Below, one piece after another: positions 6,946 through 12,999 of a stretch of DNA of 16,330 nt (positions are counted from its first letter, which is position 1; every line of letters starts with the position of its first letter). This DNA is from an uncultured Prevotella sp. GTDB lineage: Bacteria > Bacteroidota > Bacteroidia > Bacteroidales > Bacteroidaceae. The notes beneath the pieces are model-generated. The model was given only the letters and a program-made list of their open reading frames with translations. It was not told the DNA's origin and did no database searches. Location: positions 1 through 16,330 of the forward strand of contig URER01000051.1 of assembly GCA_900547005.1 (NCBI GenBank). Direction: 5' to 3'. Made by a program: the position numbers and the translations under genes.

Positions 6946-7946
6946 TGGAGAAAATCAACGCTATAATAACCGGCGTTGGCGGATACGTTCCCGATTATGT
7001 CCTCAATAACGAGGAGTTGTCGCGGATGGTTGACACAAGCGATGAGTGGATTATGACCCGTGTGGGCATCAAGGAGCGCCGCATCCTTACCGAGGAAGGA
7101 CTCGGAACGAGCTATTTGGCGCGTAAGGCGGCGAAGGAACTGCTGAGAAAGACGGGTGCAGATCCGGACAGCATCGATGCCCTCATCGTCTGCACCACCA
7201 CTCCCGACTACAAGTTCCCGTCTACGGCGTCAATCGTCTTGGGCAAGCTCGGACTGAAGAATGCTTTCGCGTTCGACCTTGAGGCTGCGTGCTGCGGATT
7301 CCTTTATGCGCTCGACGTCGCTTCAACGATGATTCAGAGCGGCCGCTACAAGAAGATTATCGTTATCGGAGCTGACAAGATGTCGTCGTTGATTGACTAC
7401 ACCGACCGTCAGACTTGTGTGCTTTTCGGCGATGGTGCCGGTGCGGTGCTCGTCGAAGCTACGACCGAGGAGAATGTCGGAGTGCAGGACTCGTTCCTCC
7501 GTACTGATGGCAAGGGACTTCCTTTCCTTCACATGAAGGCCGGCGGTTCAGTCTGTCCGCCGTCTCACTTCACCGTTGACCACCGTCTGCATTATCTCTA
7601 TCAGGAGGGACGCACGGTGTTCCGTTATGCCGTTACTGCTATGAGCAACGACATTGTGGAGATAATGAAGCGCAACAATCTGGCCGAAAGCGATGTCAAC
7701 TGGGTTGTGCCTCACGAGGCAAACCTGCGCATCATCGAGGCGGTGACAAAGCGTGCCGAGGTGTCTTTAGACAAGGTCGTAATCAATATCGACCGTTACG
7801 GCAACACGAGTGCAGCCACTATTCCGCTCGCCATGTGGGATAACGAGCAGAACTTCAAGAAGGGCGACAACGTCGTATTTACGGCTTTCGGTGCCGGCTT
7901 CGTGCATGGCGCATCCTTCTACAAGTGGGCTTACGACGGCAAATAA
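6945..7946 (+). CDS. fabH: 3-oxoacyl-[ACP] synthase III (KAS III)
   Basis: This 333-residue enzyme condenses acetyl-CoA, or a branched or other acyl-CoA, with malonyl-ACP to start type II fatty acid synthesis in the cytoplasm. The Cys-His-Asn triad is visible: C116 in 'DLEAACCGFLYALD' (the first of two adjacent cysteines aligns with the nucleophile), H257 in 'VVPHEANLRIIEA', and N287 in 'RYGNTSAATIPLA'. The 'TSDEWIMTRVGI' (31-42) and C-terminal 'TAFGAGFVHGA' (313-323) motifs are typical, and the length is normal. It overlaps rpmF by one base and is the last gene before a strong hairpin. Confidence 0.97.
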   Translation: MEKINAIITGVGGYVPDYVLNNEELSRMVDTSDEWIMTRVGIKERRILTEEGLGTSYLARKAAKELLRKTGADPDSIDALIVCTTTPDYKFPSTASIVLGKLGLKNAFAFDLEAACCGFLYALDVASTMIQSGRYKKIIVIGADKMSSLIDYTDRQTCVLFGDGAGAVLVEATTEENVGVQDSFLRTDGKGLPFLHMKAGGSVCPPSHFTVDHRLHYLYQEGRTVFRYAVTAMSNDIVEIMKRNNLAESDVNWVVPHEANLRIIEAVTKRAEVSLDKVVINIDRYGNTSAATIPLAMWDNEQNFKKGDNVVFTAFGAGFVHGASFYKWAYDGK

Positions 7947-8006
7947 TAATGTATAAAGACTGATAAGGGCTGTATGGCTTCTTTGCCGCGCAGCCATGAG
8001 GATATG

Positions 8007-8049
8007 AAAAGAACGCATCAATCGGCAAAGAGTGGTGCGTTCTTTTTTT
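8007..8049 (+). terminator. Intrinsic terminator or attenuator between fabH and era
   Basis: AAAAGAACGCATC (8007-8019) pairs with GGTGCGTTCTTTT (8034-8046) over 13 positions with one G-T wobble, and the T-run continues to 8049. Upstream, TCTTTGCCG (7980-7988) is exactly complementary to CGGCAAAGA (8023-8031) in the terminator loop. That pairing would compete with the hairpin. No -7 box is evident between here and era, so era may depend on read-through. Confidence 0.8.
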
Positions 8050-8120
8050 ATTTCAATCACGAAAGGGATTTATCCTGATAGCGGAAGAAAATATTTAATA
8101 TTAAAACATAAGCAGAAAAG

Positions 8121-9002
8121 ATGCACAAAGCAGGTTTTGTAAACATCGTGGGCAACCCGAACGTGGGCAAGTCTACACTTATGAACCAACTCGTGGGCGA
8201 GCGGATAAGCATCGCCACGTTCAAGGCGCAGACCACGCGCCACCGCATTATGGGCATTGTCAACACGCCGGATATGCAGATTGTCCTCTCCGACACGCCT
8301 GGAGTGCTGAAACCCAACTATAAGATGCAGGAGATGATGTTGGCATTTTCGGAGTCGGCGCTTGCCGATGCAGACGTTCTCCTCTATGTTACCGACGTGG
8401 TGGAGAACCCTGAGAAGAACATGGACTTCCTCGATAAGGTGCGCAAGATGACCATCCCCGTACTCTTGCTGATAAACAAAATCGACGAGAGCGACCAGAA
8501 AACGCTCGGCGATATTGTGGAGAAGTGGCACACGCTGCTGCCAAATGCGGAGATACTTCCCATCTCGGCGAAGAACAAGTTTGGTGTCGACATACTGCTG
8601 AAGCGCATCAGCGAGCTGCTGCCCGACTCTCCGCCCTATTTCGACAAGGAACAGTTGACCGACAAACCTGCGCGTTTCTTCGTCAGCGAGATTATCCGAG
8701 AGAAGATACTGCTCTACTACGACAAGGAGATTCCCTATTCGGTGGAGGTCAGTGTGGAGAGTTTCAAGGAGACGGACAAGAACATCCACATCCGCGCCAT
8801 CATCTATGTGGAGCGCGATTCGCAGAAGGGCATCATCATAGGCCATCAGGGTGTGGCGCTGAAGAAGGTCGGGGCAGAGGCCCGCAAGGCTCTCGAGAAG
8901 TTCTTCGGCAAGCGCATTTATCTCGAGACCTACGTCAAGGTGGACAAGGATTGGCGCAACTCGCAAAAAGAATTAGACAACTTCGGCTATAATCCGGAGT
9001 GA
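8121..9002 (+). CDS. era: GTPase Era, 16S rRNA/30S assembly factor
   Basis: This 293-residue GTPase is Era, which binds the 3' end of 16S rRNA and helps mature the 30S subunit. The GTPase domain carries G1 GNPNVGKST (11-19), the switch I region around TFKAQTTRH (33-41), G3 DTPG (58-61), G4 NKID (119-122) and G5-like 'ISAKN' (148-152). The C-terminal KH domain contains 'GIIIGHQGVALKKVG' (237-251) with GHQG as its GxxG loop. The length is normal for the family. It follows fabH by 174 nt and a terminator-like hairpin and ends at its own strong terminator. Confidence 0.97.
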   Translation: MHKAGFVNIVGNPNVGKSTLMNQLVGERISIATFKAQTTRHRIMGIVNTPDMQIVLSDTPGVLKPNYKMQEMMLAFSESALADADVLLYVTDVVENPEKNMDFLDKVRKMTIPVLLLINKIDESDQKTLGDIVEKWHTLLPNAEILPISAKNKFGVDILLKRISELLPDSPPYFDKEQLTDKPARFFVSEIIREKILLYYDKEIPYSVEVSVESFKETDKNIHIRAIIYVERDSQKGIIIGHQGVALKKVGAEARKALEKFFGKRIYLETYVKVDKDWRNSQKELDNFGYNPE

Positions 9003-9027
9003 TAAATAAAGGGAAATATAATAAATG

Positions 9028-9067
9028 ACGCAGCCCGGCGATGCTTTCGTCGGGCTGCGTTTTTTTA
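9028..9067. terminator. Strong terminator shared by convergent genes
   Basis: ACGCAGCCCGGCGA (9028-9041) and TCGTCGGGCTGCGT (9047-9060) form a 14-bp stem with one G-T pair and a 5-nt loop, followed by a T-run. It ends the era transcript. The minus-strand operon converges on it from the other side, though the T-run there is poor. Confidence 0.93.
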
Positions 9068-9090
9068 TAATGTTATCTTTGTGTTATGTC

Positions 9091-9273
9091 CTATGGATTC
9101 TGGAATGAGCTATTCCAGCCTTTCGAAGACCATCCTGCGTCATCAGGCATTCCTTCCTCTTCTTCAAGTTCCTCCTCATCATCAACCAACACTTTTGACC
9201 AATGTTCTTCCATGCAATTCTCAATCTGTATCACGATGACTTCGCTTTCCGGTTTTATATATGTTTTTTTCAT
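9091..9273 (-). CDS. Small acidic protein, 60 residues, unknown function
   Basis: This small protein starts 'MKKTYIKPESEVIVIQIENC'. The opening 'MKK-Y-I-K-P--E' resembles a group of short Bacteroidales proteins that I recognise only by their N-terminus. A run of acidic residues follows (about 31-40, mostly Glu/Asp), then a Trp/Ser-rich tail with 'GWSSKGW'. It has one cysteine (C20) and no signal peptide or membrane span. A strong Shine-Dalgarno AGGAGGT lies 5 nt before the start. It begins 19 nt after the stop of the large secreted protein and is surely in the same operon. It could be a peptide precursor, a chaperone-like partner or a regulator; none of these is proven. Confidence 0.7.
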   Translation of the reverse strand: MKKTYIKPESEVIVIQIENCMEEHWSKVLVDDEEELEEEEGMPDDAGWSSKGWNSSFQNP

Positions 9274-9278
9274 CTTTT

Positions 9279-9285
9279 ACCTCCT
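9279..9285 (-). promoter_or_regulatory. Strong Shine-Dalgarno site
   Basis: On the minus strand AGGAGGT sits 5 nt before the start codon of the 60-residue protein, within the 19-nt gap after the large gene. Such a perfect site is unusual here, where other starts rely on A-rich leaders. It argues that the small frame is translated. Confidence 0.75.
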
Positions 9286-9292
9286 GTAGCTT

Positions 9293-11569
9293 TTACTTCA
9301 CGATAAACTTCTTGCCGTTGCTGATGTATATGCCCCTTGGCAATGCATAACTGTTATTCATCTTTTGCCCCTGCAAGTTGTATATGCTATCGTCAGTTTC
9401 AAAACCGTTTTCATCTGTACCTATCTTTATACTGATGATACCCGTTGTCTCATCATAGCTGCTGTCAATGTCGCTCATGCTTATTTTATGGGCTTTTCCG
9501 TTTGCTCCCATCTGATGTGCGTCCTCTATCCACCAAACGTAGCCTTTGCTGTGATATTTTCCCGTGAGGTGCATCAGCTTGTTTTTATATACAAGGAATG
9601 CGTTCTTTGGGATATCTACTGGCTCATAATCGCCCTTTATCGTTAGGCTGCATTCGCTTCCAGAGAATGTGAAAGGATTTTCAGCATTCGTTATAATCGA
9701 TGGCTTAGATTTCGAGTTATACGACACACGGTCTATCATGTAGTACGGTGCCGTTATCGTTTGAGCGGCCTCGTCTCCAATCTGTATCTCACCGGTGTGT
9801 CCGTTATATCCCGGCTTTATGATATAACATTTTCCTGCTTCCATAGCGATGTCATTCTCTTTGAGATTGTCGAGGTTTACGCTTACGAACTGAAGTGTAT
9901 AGCGGTCTTTGAAACCTTTAAACTCGGCGATGCGTGGATAGGGGAAGAATGTAGTGTTTACCTGATACTTCGTGAGTTTCACTGGCAATACAATAGCGTT
10001 CCACATCTCACTCGTCAGCGCGCGTCTCAGAACCAATGGTCTGTTTGTGAATTCTCCTTCGCTGTTGACTTTGTCTTGGTCGTCGAGCGCGAAGCTCTGT
10101 CCGAGATACTTCATGTTGAAGTTGTCTACCCACACAACATCGTTATTTGTGAAGTCGCGTGTGGCCTTGATGCCGAATGTGATATTTGCAGTGGCATCGG
10201 AAACATATACGAGTACGGAGTTAGGATATTCGTTGGTATAGAAAGCAATGCCGGCCTCCAAGTGCGTCGTAGGGGAGCTGCCGTATAAGTCTTTTATATT
10301 TGTATTCTTATTAAAGGAGGTGCCATTTTCATCATCCTTATATATTTCATGTGGATACCTTACCAGGTATCTTTGTGGCAAAAGGTTTACGTAAGCGTGT
10401 TTTGCCGTTCCCTCTGCTGCTGTCTTGTCGGAGTATGCGAACAGTTTTGCGCAGCAACTCTCCGTGCCGCCATTGTTATAGAAGAATCCCTGGCAGTCAA
10501 TTCTGTACCATCCCGCTTTGGTTACTGGGACAGTTTGATACAGGCTTTTGCCTTTTTTCACGGTGTAACCTCCGGCATTCTTTATCTGTGCGCAATAGAA
10601 CATTCCAAATTTTCCATCGCCATACGCAGGATTAGTATTAGGTTTGTACCATGTCTGTCCACTTATTTTATAATCATCTTCGCTAAATTTTGTAGTATAT
10701 AAAGAATTATTTGCAAAATCATGATGCCATCCGCGGTCATCTTTTGGCAGGTCATTATTATTTGTTACATCACGAGTATATGCGTTCTGACGGTTGAAGT
10801 TTTGCGCTCTGATAAGGAAAGTAACGTCAGAAGGTTCAGAATCATAAATATGGGTGTCTTGGAGCATGGTATTTTCAATCTCATCCATATTTACTATCTT
10901 CCAATATGTATATTCTATATTCGTATTAGCAGTTGACTGCTGGATGTCTACACGGTTTGGGTTGCCGTCGTTGAACACGTAGACTCGCATCTGTTGGTTC
11001 GCCACAAGGTCTTGGTCTGTGCTTATAGCATTGTATTTGTTATTATTAGCATCAACGACTATGTTATCCTCTTTTAAAAGTTGTATCTTGTATATTTTGT
11101 CTTTATTACTAATAGAATATTCCGCTTTTATTGTCTCGTCAATTTTCGATACTTCTACTTGCGTGAATGTAAAAACCGTAGCCGTCACAGGGCTGTATGC
11201 GTCCTTTGTCCTGTCGAAATACACTCCGTCATCTTTAACATATCCAATATATTGTCCTTCTCCATAGAAAGGAGTGTGGATATAGTATTTACCAGTGCTT
11301 TTTTGTTCAAGTTGAACAGACAGTCCTGATGTGTGTGTGGCTGCCGCAGTTCCCCATTTCCCTCCAGCATTCAGAAACTTCTTGTTACCGACATTGTAGA
11401 ACATGACACGTTCTGATTTCGCCGCGTCATCAATTGTGATGCCGTTCCCCTTATAATTGCTCTCGGGAATGAGGGCTTCGGATAACTCTGAGCCTTGCGC
11501 GCAGGCCGGCGCGATATTGATTGCAGTCAATAATGTGGCAAATGTCAGTGTGAAGTAAAATCTTTTCAT
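9293..11569 (-). CDS. Large secreted surface protein with C-terminal sorting tail
   Basis: This 758-residue exported protein has a Sec signal peptide (1-24, likely cleavage ACA|QG). Residues 53-140 ('VMFYNVGNKKFLNAGGKWGT...') resemble the beta-trefoil-like module of Prevotella surface proteins. Residues about 240-490 look like a jelly-roll, ending in 'ITFGIKATRDF...VWVDNFNMKYLG', as in carbohydrate-binding-type domains. Residues 515-590 ('WNAIVLPVKLTKYQV...AGKCYIIKPG') match a module common in Bacteroidales exported proteins. The last 31 residues (IYNLQGQK ... GIYISNGKKFIVK) resemble a type IX secretion sorting domain. No catalytic residues are recognised; binding or adhesion to glycans is an inference. 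It heads a minus-strand operon with the 60-residue protein and separates era from der. Confidence 0.85.
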   Translation of the reverse strand: MKRFYFTLTFATLLTAINIAPACAQGSELSEALIPESNYKGNGITIDDAAKSERVMFYNVGNKKFLNAGGKWGTAAATHTSGLSVQLEQKSTGKYYIHTPFYGEGQYIGYVKDDGVYFDRTKDAYSPVTATVFTFTQVEVSKIDETIKAEYSISNKDKIYKIQLLKEDNIVVDANNNKYNAISTDQDLVANQQMRVYVFNDGNPNRVDIQQSTANTNIEYTYWKIVNMDEIENTMLQDTHIYDSEPSDVTFLIRAQNFNRQNAYTRDVTNNNDLPKDDRGWHHDFANNSLYTTKFSEDDYKISGQTWYKPNTNPAYGDGKFGMFYCAQIKNAGGYTVKKGKSLYQTVPVTKAGWYRIDCQGFFYNNGGTESCCAKLFAYSDKTAAEGTAKHAYVNLLPQRYLVRYPHEIYKDDENGTSFNKNTNIKDLYGSSPTTHLEAGIAFYTNEYPNSVLVYVSDATANITFGIKATRDFTNNDVVWVDNFNMKYLGQSFALDDQDKVNSEGEFTNRPLVLRRALTSEMWNAIVLPVKLTKYQVNTTFFPYPRIAEFKGFKDRYTLQFVSVNLDNLKENDIAMEAGKCYIIKPGYNGHTGEIQIGDEAAQTITAPYYMIDRVSYNSKSKPSIITNAENPFTFSGSECSLTIKGDYEPVDIPKNAFLVYKNKLMHLTGKYHSKGYVWWIEDAHQMGANGKAHKISMSDIDSSYDETTGIISIKIGTDENGFETDDSIYNLQGQKMNNSYALPRGIYISNGKKFIVK

Positions 11570-11754
11570 ATTATTTCCAATTTAATCGTTGTAATGTTGT
11601 TTTTGTAAAGTTGCCGTACTTATGATACAGCGTGCTTTCGGAAACGTGTCGTTCCGAATACTATTTGGCTTAGTGAGATTCTTTTATCTTTTTTGTTGTT
11701 CTAAAGTTATAGGTAATGTGTAATTCAAATTGCTGAAATTCAGGCTATCTTATG

Positions 11755-11762
11755 CAAAGATA
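11755..11762 (-). promoter_or_regulatory. Candidate -7 box for the secreted-protein operon
   Basis: On the minus strand this octamer reads TATCTTTG, matching TAnnTTTG. It is the nearest such box upstream of the 758-residue gene and would give a leader of about 180 nt. A correctly spaced -33 TTTG is not seen, so confidence is moderate. Confidence 0.5.
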
Positions 11763-11820
11763 GTGCAAGTGAGAGCAAAGAAAACTTGTTTTCAATTTGC
11801 CGAGTGCAGGCTATCTTATA

Positions 11821-11828
11821 CAAAGATA
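11821..11828 (-). promoter_or_regulatory. Second tandem candidate -7 box
   Basis: This is the copy of TATCTTTG on the minus strand in the upstream half of the 22-bp direct repeat. It could give a longer transcript with a leader of about 245 nt. As at the first box, no clear -33 partner is visible. Confidence 0.35.
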
Positions 11829-12047
11829 TAATGTTTTTGCTTATTAAAAATAATATAGGTTTAGCAGTTAAAATGATTTAATGATTTCGGGGTAAGGCTA
11901 ACGTTTTTTAACATTAAGGAGTTCTTTTTATACCTAAAAAGTGAAGATATATCTCTTCTTTTGCACTGTTAAAAATATTTGCAAATAGTCGCTGAAAACT
12001 CGCGTTTTTTGAAACAAACTCTCTCCTGCTCCCAAAAACGCGAAAAT

Positions 12048-12083
12048 AAAAGCCCCCCTCTAATCCCCCCAAGGGGGGAAGAA
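12048..12083 (+). repeat. G/C-run hairpin repeat, forward copy
   Basis: The 36-bp unit reads AAAAGCCCCCCT, a 5-nt spacer, CCCCCC, AA, GGGGGG and then AAGAA. Inverted versions with the same AAAAGCCCCCCT start are found at 12901-12936 and, shortened, at about 12804-12835. The run of six C and six G forms a tight hairpin. Confidence 0.8.
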
Positions 12084-12352
12084 CCAACAGGCAGAATAGT
12101 ATAAAGGAGATAGGAGTTCAGCCATTACTCTTTAGTATCTGATTCCTCATTCCTCATTCTTCATTTACAAAAATCTTTACAAAACACCGTTGAAAAGTCG
12201 CTGTATTTTCGTCGAAATCTTCCTCGGCTGAAAATATCGCAAAATACGGCGTTTTAGGCTGTTTTAGACTAAAACGCTGATAGTCAATTATTTACTTTGT
12301 TTTGAAGCGAAAATAGCCGTTTTTGAAGCTCAAAAAAGCCTCGTTAAATTGC

Positions 12353-12565
12353 AACGGAGGCTCCGTTAGACTCTGACGGAGGCACTTTTGGGCTTCAACG
12401 GAGCCTCCGTTGCACTCCAAAACGGCCTAAAACGGAGTCTAAAAGTGGCACTTTTGAAAGCAAACAAACGTTAAATTGGGCAAAAACGCTGTTTTTCCGT
12501 GTTTCGGCGGACGGCAAATTTTGACAAAAATCGACCCGATTTTTTTGCAACGGAGGCACTTTTGG
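12353..12565. repeat. Cluster of ACGGAGGC-type short palindromes
   Basis: Related words recur: AACGGAGGCTCCGTT (12353-12367, 7-bp arms), GACGGAGGCACTTTTGG (12375-12391), CAACGGAGCCTCCGTTG (12396-12412, 8-bp arms), AAAAGTGGCACTTTT (12441-12455, 7-bp arms) and GCAACGGAGGCACTTTTGG (12547-12565). The units mix two half-modules, AACGGAGGC and CACTTTTGG, as though built by recombination of palindromic parts. The function is unknown. Confidence 0.85.
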
Positions 12566-12695
12566 AATTTTGAGTTACGAATTTTGAGTTCTGAGTTGGG
12601 ATTTTTGAGGTCGAAAAATCATCGAAAATGAGTAACGGGACCTATATTTAACAAAAGTTGACACGATTTGGAATGTAAAGGAAAAAGAAAAAACA

Positions 12696-12862
12696 GCCTC
12701 ACCCCCGCCCCCTCTCCAAAAGAGAGGGGAGTAGATACTCTTGTGGGAGGTAAGCTCAAATATAAATTGAAAGAGTAATTACTCCCCTCCCTTTTTGGGT
12801 TTCTGTCCCCCGATGGGGGAACCGAAGGGGGGCTAAAGACTATTGAAGGCCGGGGGTGAGGC
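12696..12862. repeat. 167-bp element with 12-bp inverted ends and internal palindromes
   Basis: The ends GCCTCACCCCCG (12696-12707) and CGGGGGTGAGGC (12851-12862) are perfect inverted repeats. Inside, 19-nt arms at 12724-12742 and 12771-12789 pair with two mismatches, and a CCCCTCTC/GAGAGGGG hairpin lies at the left edge. One of the G/C-run repeats (about 12804-12835) is nested within. No gene fits inside. The layout resembles a small non-autonomous element or a complex palindromic intergenic repeat; target-site duplications were not identified. Confidence 0.65.
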
Positions 12863-12900
12863 CGTTTTTATATTCCCACCTCTCACTGTCTCCTGTCTCC

Positions 12901-12936
12901 TTCTTCCCCCCCCACCGGGGGGTAGGGGGGCTTTTT
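12901..12936 (-). repeat. G/C-run hairpin repeat, inverted copy
   Basis: Read on the minus strand this is AAAAAGCCCCCCTACCCCCC, then GGT, a run of G and AAGAA, closely matching the forward copy at 12048-12083. The two copies bracket about 820 bp of repeat-rich DNA and stand just upstream of the der promoter. Confidence 0.8.
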
Positions 12937-12948
12937 CTTGCTTATTAT

Positions 12949-12979
12949 TTTGCTTATCTCGCTGTTTTTCGTAATTTTG
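12949..12979 (+). promoter_or_regulatory. Promoter of der
   Basis: TTTG at 12949-12952, a 19-nt spacer and TAATTTTG at 12972-12979 form a textbook Bacteroidetes promoter. Transcription should begin near 12985, about 15 nt before ATG 13000. It excludes the in-frame ATG at 12856, which lies upstream of the promoter and inside repeat DNA. Confidence 0.88.
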
Positions 12980-12999
12980 CAACCGATATATATATTATT

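Larger units (their letters stand above)
11741..11828. repeat. 22-bp near-identical direct repeat with dyad symmetry
   Basis: CAGGCTATCTTATGCAAAGA TA (11741-11762) and its copy at 11807-11828 differ at a single base (G versus A) and lie 66 bp apart. Each contains a dyad, CTATCTT...AAGATA. The sequence just before each copy is also related (AATTGCTGAAA versus AATTTGCCGAG). On the minus strand each copy carries a TATCTTTG box. This may be a dispersed Bacteroidales repeat carrying promoters. Confidence 0.85.
11829..12948. other. Gene-free repeat-rich intergenic region
   Basis: No credible gene is present here: frames are short or begin upstream of the der promoter. The DNA is AT-rich at first, then dense in inverted repeats. 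Examples are TCGCGTTTTT (12000-12009) with AAAAACGCGA (12034-12043), and GCGTTTTAG (12249-12257) with CTAAAACGC (12269-12277). The ACGGAGGC palindromes, three G/C-run hairpins and a 167-bp element with inverted ends are described separately. Simple 'junk-like' strings also occur, such as CTCATTCCTCATTCTTCATT near 12146-12165 and 'TTTTGAGTTACGAATTTTGA' near 12569-12588. Confidence 0.8.

Noticed and set aside
8070..8966. Long minus-strand open frame of 298 codons over era
   Set aside because: It is the antisense of Era; the His/Leu/Val-rich composition is typical of a shadow frame.
9086..9289. Plus-strand 67-codon frame with a TATCTTTG box at 9074-9081 and a Ser run
   Set aside because: It is antisense to the 60-residue acidic protein; the Ser run is the complement of Glu codons. 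The box lacks a -33 partner and sits in the era terminator tail. An antisense RNA is possible but unsupported.
12856..12999. N-terminal extension of Der
   Set aside because: It lies upstream of the der promoter and reads through G/C-run repeat DNA; family members start at the MGNLVAIVGRPNVGKS position.
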